DNA of 64,000 nucleotides from Bin87 sp965197635 (lineage in GTDB: Bacteria; Chloroflexota; Dehalococcoidia; Lucifugimonadales; UBA3495): assembly GCA_965197635.1 (NCBI GenBank), contig CBDANN010000008.1, positions 496,001-560,000 of the forward strand, given 5' to 3'. The notes beneath the pieces are model-generated. The model made no database searches. It was given only the letters and a program-made list of their open reading frames with translations, and was not told the DNA's origin. Numbering within the stretch: the first letter of the stretch is position 1; every line of letters starts with the position of its first letter. A program made the position numbers and the translations under genes. Positions 50,733-59,590 of this stretch are shown piece after piece.

Positions 50733-52286
50733 CTACTCCCATTCGATGGTGCCGGGCGGTTTGCTGGTGATGTCATAGACCACCCGGTTTACGCCGTCAA
50801 CCTCGTTGACGATGCGGTTGCTGATGCGGGCGAGCACGTCATAAGGGAGACGCACCCAGTCGGCGGTCATTGCGTCCTCGGAATTCACGGCGCGAATGGC
50901 GCACGCGTAGCCGTAAGTGCGGTAGTCGCCCATCACTCCGACGGTGCGGTTGTCGGTGAGGACGGCGAAGCTCTGCCAGATGTCGCGGTACAACCCGGCG
51001 TCGTAGATCTCTTCCAGCACGATGCGGTCGCAGTCACGCAACAACTCCACCCGCTCCGGCGTCACCTCGCCAATGATGCGGATCGCCAGACCCGGCCCGG
51101 GGAAAGGTTGCCGGTAGATGATGTCGTCGGGCAAGCCCAATTCCAGACCTACGGCTCGAACTTCGTCTTTGAACAGAAAACGCAGCGGTTCCACCAAGCC
51201 GAAGTTCATGCGCTCGGGAAGCCCGCCCACGTTGTGATGGGTCTTGATGCGCGCCGACGCCCGGTTTTCCGGGGTTTCACTTTCTATGACGTCGGGGTAC
51301 AGGGTTCCCTGGGCCAGCCACTTCACGTTTTCAATTTCGGCTGCGGCATCCTCGAATACCCTGATGAATTCCCCGCCGATGGTTTTTCGCTTCGTCTCTG
51401 GGTCGGTAACGCCGGCCAAACCGTCCAAAAAACGCTCGGAGGCGTCGACGTACCGCAGGTCAAGTCCCAGGTTCTGGTGGAAGGTCTCCTGCACCTGCTC
51501 GGATTCGCCGTGTCGCAACAGGCCGTTGTTAACGAAAATGCAAGTAAGCTGCGGCCCGATCGCTCGATGCAGCAGGGCGGCGACCACCGACGAATCCACG
51601 CCGCCGCTCAATCCGCAGATAACGCGATCGTCGCCGACCTGGGTTCGTACCCGTTCCACGGTGTCAGCGACGAAGTTGCCGGGGGTCCATGCGCCCGAAC
51701 AGCCGCAGATGTCCCGGACGAAGTTGCGCAAAATCGTCATGCCGTCGGGGGTATGCTGCACTTCAGGATGAAATTGCAGGCCATACCAGCGCTGACCGTC
51801 GGACACGGCGGCGCAATCGGTGTTCGCGGTGCGCCCCAGAGCGGTGATGCCGGCTGGCAGAGTCGCCACGCGGTCGCCATGGCTCATCCAAACCGGGATC
51901 GAGCCGGCCAAGCCTGACAATAACCTGCTGGGAGTATCCCCAACCAGCAGGTCGGCGTGTCCGTACTCCCGCATATCACCGGGCGCGACCGAACCGCCAA
52001 GCTGATGAACCATCGCCTGCATCCCGTAGCAGATGCCGAGAACCGGCAACCCGCAACCCAACACCCAATCCTGTATCACTGGAGCGCCCGCGTCGTAAAC
52101 GCTGGCGGGGCCGCCGGAGAGGATTATGCCCCGGGCATTCAGGTGGTCAACTGCCGCCGCGCCGGCGGTCGCCGGGATTATCTCGGAATAGACCTGCAAC
52201 TCTCGCACTCGGCGGGCGATCAGGTGGGTGTACTGAGAGCCGAAGTCGATGACTGCGATGGCGTCGGGCTGCGCTGCGCTGCTCAT
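50733..52286 (-). CDS. guaA: GMP synthase, glutamine-hydrolysing
   Basis: Two-domain enzyme of 517 residues. The glutaminase domain has LPVLGICYGMQAM (active Cys), and QFHPEVQHT. The ATP pyrophosphatase domain has CGLSGGVDSSVVAALLHRAIG (P-loop), then the dimerisation domain ending PPGTIEWE. ATG 52286 with AGGGAT upstream is preferred over ATG 52349. First gene of the minus-strand purine run. Confidence 0.96.
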   Translation of the reverse strand: MSSAAQPDAIAVIDFGSQYTHLIARRVRELQVYSEIIPATAGAAAVDHLNARGIILSGGPASVYDAGAPVIQDWVLGCGLPVLGICYGMQAMVHQLGGSVAPGDMREYGHADLLVGDTPSRLLSGLAGSIPVWMSHGDRVATLPAGITALGRTANTDCAAVSDGQRWYGLQFHPEVQHTPDGMTILRNFVRDICGCSGAWTPGNFVADTVERVRTQVGDDRVICGLSGGVDSSVVAALLHRAIGPQLTCIFVNNGLLRHGESEQVQETFHQNLGLDLRYVDASERFLDGLAGVTDPETKRKTIGGEFIRVFEDAAAEIENVKWLAQGTLYPDVIESETPENRASARIKTHHNVGGLPERMNFGLVEPLRFLFKDEVRAVGLELGLPDDIIYRQPFPGPGLAIRIIGEVTPERVELLRDCDRIVLEEIYDAGLYRDIWQSFAVLTDNRTVGVMGDYRTYGYACAIRAVNSEDAMTADWVRLPYDVLARISNRIVNEVDGVNRVVYDITSKPPGTIEWE

Positions 52287-52414
52287 AAATCCCTGCCGGG
52301 CTGGTGCGATTTCGGCGATAATATTAGCACAACGCGGGAAAGCGTTCACCAGCGAACCGTGGCCTGGTGTGCCATCCCTGATAGAATACGCGCGCGATCC
52401 GCCCTAGGGATGCA

Positions 52415-53122
52415 ATGATGACGGTTTTTGCGACGACCAGAGAACCGCGCCCAGACAATCATACTGTGCGCGAGTGGCCCCTGCCGTTGAATCAGCGCCA
52501 CCAATGCGACGGGCTTGATTTGCTGGCGGGGCTGGAGCCGGCATCGGTGCCCCTTTGCATTTTCGACCCCCAGTACCGGGGCATACTGGACAAAATGCAA
52601 TACGGTAACGAGGGCGTCAGCCGGGGTCGAGCCCGGTCGGCATTGCCCCAGATGAGCGAAGAGACTATCGCTCTGTTCATCGCCGGAATTGAGGCCGCGC
52701 TGATACCGTCCGGGCACCTGTTCCTGTGGGTGGACAAGTACCATCTGTGCACCGGCGTCAGTTCATGGGTTGACGAGTGGGGCTTGGAAGTGGTTGACCT
52801 GATAACGTGGAATAAAGGCCGTATGGGCATGGGATACCGAACCCGGCGCTATGGCGAGTATCTGTTAGTCTTGCAGAAACCTCCCAGAAGGGCCAAGGGC
52901 GTGTGGCAGCGGCACGACATCCCGGACGTTTGGACCGAATCGGTGCCAAGGCTCGGTGCTGTCCACCCCAAGCCAGTAGAGTTGCAGGCGGCGTTGATTG
53001 AGGCAGTCACTGACCCTGGCGACGTAGTGCTTGACCCGGCAGCTGGAAGCTATTCGGTGTTGACGTCGGCGCAGCAGGTTGAACGGCAGTTTCTGGGTTG
53101 CGACGTCATAGATGGATTGTGA
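52415..53122 (+). CDS. Type II DNA methyltransferase
   Basis: A 235-residue DNA amino-methyltransferase. Motif IV reads DPQYRG (instead of DPPY), followed by GNEGVSRGRARSALPQMSE, a combination found in one subfamily. The AdoMet motif VVLDPAAGSYSVL is at the C-terminus, giving the beta order. HPKPVELQAALIE is typical of motif X. A restriction enzyme gene follows after three bases. ATG choice at 52415 or 52418 is open. Confidence 0.85.
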   Translation: MMTVFATTREPRPDNHTVREWPLPLNQRHQCDGLDLLAGLEPASVPLCIFDPQYRGILDKMQYGNEGVSRGRARSALPQMSEETIALFIAGIEAALIPSGHLFLWVDKYHLCTGVSSWVDEWGLEVVDLITWNKGRMGMGYRTRRYGEYLLVLQKPPRRAKGVWQRHDIPDVWTESVPRLGAVHPKPVELQAALIEAVTDPGDVVLDPAAGSYSVLTSAQQVERQFLGCDVIDGL

Positions 53123-53125
53123 CGG

Positions 53126-53812
53126 ATGCTCATGGTCAGAATCGAAGAAAGCAATCCTGGTCGCAGAGATGGTGGATATGCACGGCTGTTCAACGACGCT
53201 GACATAGGAGCGTTGGTGTCTCGCATCCACGCAACTAGCATCAGGGCGGGAACCGAACTCGAGCACATCATCAGCCGGGTATCGTCCGCAAACGGGACTG
53301 CAATTGATGATTTGGATGAATTTTTGTCCAACGGTGTCGATGGGGTATTCATAGCCAGCAAATCGGTCATTAAGAAATCAAGTAGGATCCAGTTTTCAAG
53401 CGCCGAACCTGATTACTTGGTATTTGTAAGAGGCGGAGCGAAACGCCTCTGTTTTGTGGTAGAACTGAAGGACGGCGACCAATTTGACACCAAAAAATCC
53501 AGTGGTGAAGTGAGCAACCTGACGGCGTTCAGTACCAATGTCGGTTCCACCTTGCCTTATTCCACTACAGTTAAGGTGTGCTCATTTAACCAAAATGACA
53601 AGCAAGCCATCGTGACTGGCTTCAAGCGCACTATTGACGAGAGTATGGTATGGACCGGCCGGGAATTTTGCGAATTAATGGGTTTTGATTACGATGCCAT
53701 AGTCAACGAACGCAAAACGAATGCTGAAGACAACAAGAGATTTCTGGCTGAGCAGTTGCTCCTCATCCCTGATATGAGGCAAATCATTGAGCAGAAAATC
53801 GGCGAAAGCTGA
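53126..53812 (+). CDS. Type II restriction endonuclease, possibly HinfI-like
   Basis: A 228-residue protein with a PD-(D/E)xK core: EPDYLVFVRGGAKRLCFVVELKDGDQFDTKKSSGE gives Asp, Glu and Lys. DEFLSNGVDGVFIASK and YARLFNDADIGALVSRIHATSIRAGTELEHII precede it. The assignment to the HinfI-type family is tentative. Its base composition is visibly lower in GC than its neighbours (many AAT, TTT, GAT codons), suggesting transfer. Directly downstream of the methylase, so a restriction-modification operon. Confidence 0.78.
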   Translation: MLMVRIEESNPGRRDGGYARLFNDADIGALVSRIHATSIRAGTELEHIISRVSSANGTAIDDLDEFLSNGVDGVFIASKSVIKKSSRIQFSSAEPDYLVFVRGGAKRLCFVVELKDGDQFDTKKSSGEVSNLTAFSTNVGSTLPYSTTVKVCSFNQNDKQAIVTGFKRTIDESMVWTGREFCELMGFDYDAIVNERKTNAEDNKRFLAEQLLLIPDMRQIIEQKIGES

Positions 53813-53829
53813 ACTGCGGGAGAACAGTA

Positions 53830-54249
53830 ATGACCTCGGTGAGTTACAACCAGTCGCCAGAGCAGCAATCCCGCGGAAGATTTCTTCAGCCGAAAACTGC
53901 GGTAGCAGAGCGCATCGACCAGTTGGCGCTGCACGAGCCACACGAGCAACAGCTACGCCAGTGCCGGCTGGACCAAGCCCAATGGTTGAAGCGAGTGATG
54001 GCCCTTTATTGGGGCGATGACCTTCCCCAACCTTTCATCGGTTTCGACTGGGACGAAGGGCTGTTCATCATGGAATGGCAGTCCGACACGGAGTGCAACA
54101 CGCTGACTGTGGATGCCGAGAACCACAAGGCCTGGTACGATCCCTGGCCTGCCAGTCAAGGAGAACCAGTATCGGCCACTGAACTCGACCTGGACACGGA
54201 GGAAGGGTGGGAATGCCTTCGGTCTGTCCTCACGACAACCCAACCATAA
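53830..54249 (+). CDS. Conserved hypothetical protein, first of a pair
   Basis: A 139-residue protein: QLRQCRLDQAQWLKRVMALYWGDDLPQPFIGFDWDEGLFIMEWQSDTECNTLTVDAENHKAWYDPWP, then DLDTEEGWECLRSVLTTTQP. I recall proteins with this pattern as conserved unknowns encoded before a gene like the next one. It follows the restriction enzyme by 17 bases and may belong to the same operon. Confidence 0.65.
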   Translation: MTSVSYNQSPEQQSRGRFLQPKTAVAERIDQLALHEPHEQQLRQCRLDQAQWLKRVMALYWGDDLPQPFIGFDWDEGLFIMEWQSDTECNTLTVDAENHKAWYDPWPASQGEPVSATELDLDTEEGWECLRSVLTTTQP

Positions 54250-54635
54250 CCACCGGCGGCCCCTACTACCGCCAAGTACACCCCAACAATTTCCAGGAGG
54301 GCCGGGCACTGTCCCCGGCCTTTGTGTTGCAGGATACGGGTTGCCATCTGTCCCTTTCGCTGAATGACGGCGCCCGGACCACGGCGCGGCGGTGCCACTT
54401 GGAATATACCCGGAACGGGGCGCATCCATCAGCCGCAGTCTTGGAGATAACAGCGCAGGAACTCGTAGAGTCGGGAACTGTCCAAGTGGTTGATGCCCCC
54501 AGTGAACAAACCCACGCCCACGTTGACGCCATATACGAAAAACCGCTGAGCCGGAGGCAACAGCGGAATGTGGGACAATTCCTCGCCGCGTCGGCTAACC
54601 AAAGAGGCCCGGCTCACCTACCTTACGCCGCCTGA
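54213..54635 (+). CDS. Conserved hypothetical protein, second of a pair
   Basis: About 140 residues: TTGGPYYRQVHPNNFQEGRALSPAFVLQDTGCHLSLSLNDGARTTARRCHLEYTR, then HPSAAVLEITAQELVESG. It overlaps the preceding gene by 37 bases, as typical of the pair. No catalytic motif is visible. Function unknown; association with a restriction-modification operon is by position only. Confidence 0.6.
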   Translation: MPSVCPHDNPTITTGGPYYRQVHPNNFQEGRALSPAFVLQDTGCHLSLSLNDGARTTARRCHLEYTRNGAHPSAAVLEITAQELVESGTVQVVDAPSEQTHAHVDAIYEKPLSRRQQRNVGQFLAASANQRGPAHLPYAA

Positions 54636-54667
54636 AATCCGGCGCCAAATCTCCACCCGATGGTACA

Positions 54668-55309
54668 ATGAATCCCGTCATGGACTACGAAATCGATATC
54701 GCCCAGGCCGCCGAGCGGCTATCCGCTGGCGGAGTAGTCGCTATACCGACGGACACGCTCTACGGATTGGCGGCGGACGCCCTGAATCCAGAAGCGTTGG
54801 AGCGTGTGTACTCCGCTAAAGGTCGGCCGGCCGATATGCCGCTGCCGGTGCTGGTGTCCGGTTGGGAGCAGGCGATGCACGTGGCGGAGGTGGACGCAGC
54901 CTTGGACTCGCTGGCTCGGCGATTGGCCGATGCCTACTGGCCCGGTTCGTTGACCATGGTGCTGCCGGCCAAATCGGGGATCCCTGAACGTTTGACCGCC
55001 GGCCGCGACACCATCGCCGTGCGAATGCCGGACCATCCGGTGCCGTTGGCCTTAGCTGAAGCCCTGGGACGGCCCATTACCGGAACGAGCGCCAACCGCA
55101 GCGGCGAACCTGACATAACCGAGGTTGCGGAGCTGCAAAGAATCCTCGCTTCACGAGTGGATGGTATCATTGCCGCCGGGCCACAACCTCGGGGTATCGC
55201 CAGCACCATCGTGGCCGTGTCCGCTGAGGGAACGACCCTGCTTAGGGAGGGCGCCGTGCCTTACCAAGCCATCCTCGGGACCATCGGTATTGCAGACGTG
55301 CGCCGGTAG
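54668..55309 (+). CDS. Threonylcarbamoyl-AMP synthase (YrdC/Sua5 type)
   Basis: Makes L-threonylcarbamoyladenylate for t6A37 modification of tRNA. A 213-residue single-domain YrdC protein: GGVVAIPTDTLYGLAADA, AKGRPADMPLPVLV (ATP/threonine site), RMPDHPVPLALAEALGRPITGTSANRSGEPD. ATG 54680 is an alternative start. First gene of the plus-strand run with the polyprenyl synthase and glycolytic genes; ten bases to the next start. Confidence 0.92.
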   Translation: MNPVMDYEIDIAQAAERLSAGGVVAIPTDTLYGLAADALNPEALERVYSAKGRPADMPLPVLVSGWEQAMHVAEVDAALDSLARRLADAYWPGSLTMVLPAKSGIPERLTAGRDTIAVRMPDHPVPLALAEALGRPITGTSANRSGEPDITEVAELQRILASRVDGIIAAGPQPRGIASTIVAVSAEGTTLLREGAVPYQAILGTIGIADVRR

Positions 55310-55319
55310 AGGGAACGCT

Positions 55320-56348
55320 ATCACTTCCACCGATACATACGACCGCTATCGCGCAGCCGTGGACGCCGAGTTGCGCTCGTCATTCGGCGGGCACGAAGGG
55401 ATGCTGTATGACCTGCTCCGGTATCACCTGGGTTGGGTGGACGAACGCGGCAACGATGCCGGAAAATCCCTGACACCGCTGCACCATGGCGGCGTTTTGA
55501 CGCTGGCGGCCGCTGACGCGGTTTCCGGTGGTTATGAGGCTTCAGTATCCGCTGCGGCAGCCATCGAACTCGCCTACAATTTTGTGCTGGTTCACAACGA
55601 CGTCCAGGCGGGACGCATTGACCAATCCAGCGACCGGCCCAGCATCTGGTGGGTTTGGGGTCCTTCTCAAGCCATCAACGCGGGCGACGGCCTCCACGCC
55701 CTGGCCCGCGCGGCGTTGATGCGGCTGTCCGAAACCGGCGCTCCGGCGACCACCGTTTTGACCGCCCTGCGGTCGTTGGATCAGGCGTGCCTGACCTTGT
55801 GTGAAGGCCAGTACATGGACCTGACGTATCAGGATCAACTGATGGTGTCGGAAGGCGATTATCTGGATATGGTGGGCCGCAAATCGGGCGCTTTGACCGG
55901 GTGCGCGGCCCAACTGGGTGCGCTGGCCGTGGGCGGAGACGAGAAAACTGCGAATGCCCTGAGCGCTTGGGGCAAAAACCTGGGCGTCGCGCTACAAATT
56001 CGTGATGACATCGCTGACTTGTGGGGACAGACCGGCGACGGATATACACCGGCCAACGTCCTCAACAAGAAAAAGAGCTTGCCACTCATACACGCGCTGC
56101 AGCATTCGCCCACGTCGGCGAAGCGGGAGTTGGGCAGCATCTACATGAAGCGCGTCCTGGAACCCGGCGACCCGCCCCGCATAGTGGCGATCCTGGACGA
56201 CGTCGGGTCTCGCCAGTACGCCGACGAAAAGGTTTCTCAATTTTTGGGAGAGGCCGAAGCCGCCGCGACCACCGGCGGCATACAACTCCAACATCCTCAA
56301 TCCTTGCAGTGGGCGACCGAATGGGTCATCGGCCAGAGGTCAGACTAA
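55320..56348 (+). CDS. Polyprenyl synthetase family protein with altered first Asp-rich motif
   Basis: About 342 residues of all-helical trans-prenyltransferase fold. The first metal-binding motif, normally DDxxD, reads HNDVQAGRID near residue 92, losing two of its acidic residues; the second, QIRDDIADLWG near 227, is intact. No ATG, GTG or TTG stands at the family start: GAGGGA at 55309-55314 is followed after five bases by ATC at 55320, so an ATC start is possible; GTG 55359 is the next choice. Prenyl chain synthesis is uncertain. Confidence 0.75.
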   Translation: MTSTDTYDRYRAAVDAELRSSFGGHEGMLYDLLRYHLGWVDERGNDAGKSLTPLHHGGVLTLAAADAVSGGYEASVSAAAAIELAYNFVLVHNDVQAGRIDQSSDRPSIWWVWGPSQAINAGDGLHALARAALMRLSETGAPATTVLTALRSLDQACLTLCEGQYMDLTYQDQLMVSEGDYLDMVGRKSGALTGCAAQLGALAVGGDEKTANALSAWGKNLGVALQIRDDIADLWGQTGDGYTPANVLNKKKSLPLIHALQHSPTSAKRELGSIYMKRVLEPGDPPRIVAILDDVGSRQYADEKVSQFLGEAEAAATTGGIQLQHPQSLQWATEWVIGQRSD

Positions 56349-56367
56349 ATTTGCCACAGGTAGCGAA

Positions 56368-57564
56368 ATGAGCAAGCGCACCCTTTCCCAACTCGACGTA
56401 AGCGGCAAGACTGTACTGGTGCGCGTGGATTTTAACGTGCCGATTGAGCAGGGCGTCGAGGCCATCGCCAACTACGACCAGCGCCTCCGCGCCACTCTGC
56501 CCACCATTCAGTACCTAGTGGACCAACGGTGCCGCATTGTGCTCTGCTCACACTTGGGCCGTCCCCGGGGCCGAGTGGATGAGAGTCTTCGCCTGAAGCC
56601 GGTTGGGGATCGGTTGGCGATCCTGCTGGGCCGTTCGGTGGCATCCTTGCGGGATTGCGTGGGACCGGCGGTGACGGAGCGGGTGTCCCAATTGTCGCCC
56701 GGGGAGATCTGCCTGCTGGAAAACCTGCGGTTTCACGAAGGGGAAGAGAGCAACGACGACGCATTCGCCGCCGAACTGGCTTCGCTGGCCGACTGCTTCG
56801 TGATGGACGCTTTTGCCGTCGCGCACCGGGCCCACGCTTCCACCGTGGGAATACCCGAACACCTGCCCACGGCCATGGGATTGCTGACGCAGAAGGAAGT
56901 TGAATCACTGGGCCTGGCGCTGGTTGATCCCGAGCGGCCGTTGGCCGCGCTGATGGGCGGGGCCAAGGTGAGCGACAAAATCTTGGTGTTGGAAAACCTG
57001 CTATCGCGTCTGGACCACTTGTTCATCGGTGGCGGCATGGCAGTGACCTTTCTCGCCGCCGCGGGTAAATCCGTCGGCGCGTCCGTGGTTGAAGAAGACC
57101 GGTTGGATTTCGCCAGGGACGTGTTGCAGCGAGCGCAGGACGGTGGCGTGACCGTCCACCTACCCGCCGACGTGGTCGCGGCCAGCGAATTCACGGTCCA
57201 ACCCGGCGCTGTGAACACGGTGCCCGCCGATGGCGTGCCTGATGGCTGGTACATCATGGACATAGGCGAAATTACGTCCGGCAGTTACGCTGAGACATTG
57301 GCCGGATGCAAAACCATCCTGTGGAACGGCCCCATGGGGGTTTTTGAGATGGACCGATTCAAGGCCGGGACGCGGCGGGTCGCGGATAGCATTGCCGGGC
57401 TGCCTGGCGCGACCACGGTGGTCGGCGGCGGATCCACCGCAGAGGCAGTCGAAGCGCTGGGATTGATGAACCAGATGACCCACGTTTCCACGGGAGGCGG
57501 GGCGTCACTGGAGTTCCTGGAAGGGCGAACGCTACCCGGCATCGCCGCCATTCCAGACGCCTGA
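56368..57564 (+). CDS. pgk: Phosphoglycerate kinase
   Basis: Glycolysis enzyme transferring phosphate between 1,3-bisphosphoglycerate and ADP, 398 residues. N-lobe: VLVRVDFNVPIEQG, HLGRPRG; C-lobe: AALMGGAKVSDKI, ILWNGPMGVFE, VVGGGSTAEAV and STGGGASLEFLEG, all classic. It precedes apgM by 25 bases. GCGAAATG lacks a strong ribosome site, so the start relies on homology. Confidence 0.97.
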   Translation: MSKRTLSQLDVSGKTVLVRVDFNVPIEQGVEAIANYDQRLRATLPTIQYLVDQRCRIVLCSHLGRPRGRVDESLRLKPVGDRLAILLGRSVASLRDCVGPAVTERVSQLSPGEICLLENLRFHEGEESNDDAFAAELASLADCFVMDAFAVAHRAHASTVGIPEHLPTAMGLLTQKEVESLGLALVDPERPLAALMGGAKVSDKILVLENLLSRLDHLFIGGGMAVTFLAAAGKSVGASVVEEDRLDFARDVLQRAQDGGVTVHLPADVVAASEFTVQPGAVNTVPADGVPDGWYIMDIGEITSGSYAETLAGCKTILWNGPMGVFEMDRFKAGTRRVADSIAGLPGATTVVGGGSTAEAVEALGLMNQMTHVSTGGGASLEFLEGRTLPGIAAIPDA

Positions 57565-57589
57565 TGTTTCGAGCAAATTCGGAGCGAAC

Positions 57590-58795
57590 ATGATTGACCT
57601 GGAACAGATCCACGACAGCATCGCCAGCACCCCCTCGAAGATTGTGCTGTTGGTCGCCGACGGGCTGGGCGGTTTGCCCCATCCTGACACTCGCAAGTCG
57701 GAACTGGAAACCGCAAACATCCCGAACCTGGACGCACTGGCCCAACGCAGCGCCTGCGGCTTGACGACTCCGGTAGAGATCGGCATCGCGCCGGGCAGCG
57801 GCCCCGGCCACCTGGCGCTCTTTGGCTACAATCCCCTGAAGTACCTCATTGGGCGGGGCGCGTTGGAGGCTTTGGGGATCGGCATTGATTTGCTCCCCGG
57901 CGACGTGGCGGCTCGCGGAAACTTCTGCACGGTTGACGACGACGGCCGGCTCACAGACCGTAGGGCGGGCCGCATCGCTACGGAACTGAGCGCCCCCTTG
58001 TGCGAACGCCTGGACCGTATCGAAATCCCCGGAGTGCAGGTGGATGTTTTCCCGGTGCAGGATTACCGATTCGTCCTGCGTTTGCGCGGAGGGGGTCTAT
58101 CCGAACAGGTCGAGGAAACCGACCCGCAGCGGGAAGGCATGACTCCCCGTCCGGCCCGCGCCCTGACACCGGAGGCCGAGCGCACTTCGGCAATCGTCCA
58201 GCAGTTCGTTACCGAAGCCGGCCGTATCCTGTCCGAGGAACAGCCGGCCAACATGGTCCTCCTACGCGGTTGGGCGCAGTTGCCCAATTTGCCCGATTTC
58301 GGCCAGGTCTATCACCTCAATCCCGCCGCCATCGCCGCCTATCCCATGTATCGTGGCATCGCCTCCGTTGCCAACATGCAAATCATTCCCACCGGCATGA
58401 CGTTTGGCGACGAGGTGGACACCTTGTATGCCAATTGGAACGACCACGATTTCTTCTTCATCCACTACAAGCCCGCCGACGCCGCCGGCGAGGATGGAGA
58501 TTTTAATGGCAAAGTGAAACGGCTAGAGGAGCTGGATGTCCACATCCCCCGCATCCTCGATTTGCAGCCCGACGTACTGATGGTTGCCGGGGACCACGCC
58601 ACCCCGGCGATCATGGCTTCCCACAGTTGGCATCCGGTTCCGTTCCTGCTGCACTCTCCATTAACGCTGGGCGAAGGGGTGGACGGCTTCAACGAACGGG
58701 CATGCGCTCAGGGTTCCTTGGGGCGCATACCCGCGGAAACCATCATGCTGCTCGCCCTTTCGCACTCCGGGAAACTGGCTAAGTTCGGACCGTAG
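57590..58795 (+). CDS. apgM: Phosphoglycerate mutase, cofactor-independent archaeal type
   Basis: Interconverts 2- and 3-phosphoglycerate; alkaline-phosphatase superfamily with two metal ions, 401 residues. Start KIVLLVADGLGGLPHP with the first metal Asp; ANIPNLDALAQRSACGL; PGSGPGHLALFGY holds the phospho-Ser; GDHATPAIMASHSWHPVPFLL gives the last His residues. The archaeal type is common in Chloroflexota. Placed between pgk and tpiA. Confidence 0.95.
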   Translation: MIDLEQIHDSIASTPSKIVLLVADGLGGLPHPDTRKSELETANIPNLDALAQRSACGLTTPVEIGIAPGSGPGHLALFGYNPLKYLIGRGALEALGIGIDLLPGDVAARGNFCTVDDDGRLTDRRAGRIATELSAPLCERLDRIEIPGVQVDVFPVQDYRFVLRLRGGGLSEQVEETDPQREGMTPRPARALTPEAERTSAIVQQFVTEAGRILSEEQPANMVLLRGWAQLPNLPDFGQVYHLNPAAIAAYPMYRGIASVANMQIIPTGMTFGDEVDTLYANWNDHDFFFIHYKPADAAGEDGDFNGKVKRLEELDVHIPRILDLQPDVLMVAGDHATPAIMASHSWHPVPFLLHSPLTLGEGVDGFNERACAQGSLGRIPAETIMLLALSHSGKLAKFGP

Positions 58796-58821
58796 GTTCA
58801 GGATACCGAGAGGAATTTTTG

Positions 58822-59589
58822 ATGGCTGTGCCTCGAAACATTGTTGCCGGCAACTGGAAGATGAACACGGACCTCGGTTCCGGTGTGGCGCTGGCCGCGT
58901 CCATTGCCGCTGGAGCGGCGAGCATTGGCGGCGTGGAAATCGTCGTGAGCCCGCCATTTGTGTCGCTAGCGGCGGTGCGGGACGCGGTGTCCGGCAGCGG
59001 TGTCGCGGTGGCGGCTCAGAATATGCACGCCGACGACAGCGGGGCTTTCACCGGCGAAGTTGCCGCACCCATGCTGGTTGGCCTTTGCGACTACGTAATC
59101 ATCGGACACTCGGAACGCCGCCAGTTTTTCGGCGAAACCGACGAGACCGTGGGACGAAAAACCGCCGCCGCCCTGACCCACGGTCTGCGCCCCATTGTCT
59201 GCGTCGGCGAAACCCTGGACGAGCGGGAATCCGGTCAGGCCGCTGAGGTGATCCGGCGGCAGGTGGTAAATGCGCTGACGGATCTCGATCCCGAGAGCGC
59301 CGACGGCAAATTTGCGATTGCCTACGAACCGGTCTGGGCCATCGGAACCGGGCGGGCCGCTACTCCAGAGATCGCCGACGCCATCATGGGCGGCGCGGTC
59401 AGGCCGACCATTGCTGCCGCTCTTGGAGCGCAAATCGCCGAATCCACTCCGTTATTGTACGGAGGCAGCGTGAACCCCGGCAACGCTGGGGAATTTGCCG
59501 CAGTCGCCAGCATAAACGGCGCTCTGGTAGGCGGGGCCAGTTTGGATGCCGCAACCTTTTTGAGCGTAGCGCGGGCGTTTGCGGGATAA
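58822..59589 (+). CDS. tpiA: Triosephosphate isomerase
   Basis: TIM barrel of 255 residues. NWKMN holds the catalytic Lys; IIGHSERR the His; AYEPVWAIGTG the Glu; LYGGSVNPGN the phosphate loop. ATG 58822 (AGGAATTTTTG before it) rather than the TTG three bases earlier. Last gene of the glycolytic run; the next gene starts one base after its stop. Confidence 0.97.
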   Translation: MAVPRNIVAGNWKMNTDLGSGVALAASIAAGAASIGGVEIVVSPPFVSLAAVRDAVSGSGVAVAAQNMHADDSGAFTGEVAAPMLVGLCDYVIIGHSERRQFFGETDETVGRKTAAALTHGLRPIVCVGETLDERESGQAAEVIRRQVVNALTDLDPESADGKFAIAYEPVWAIGTGRAATPEIADAIMGGAVRPTIAAALGAQIAESTPLLYGGSVNPGNAGEFAAVASINGALVGGASLDAATFLSVARAFAG

Positions 59590-59590
59590 T

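Noticed and set aside
49632..51917. A 761-codon plus-strand open frame
   Set aside because: It lies antisense to purD and guaA, whose minus-strand sequences are unmistakable; long antisense frames are common in GC-rich genes.
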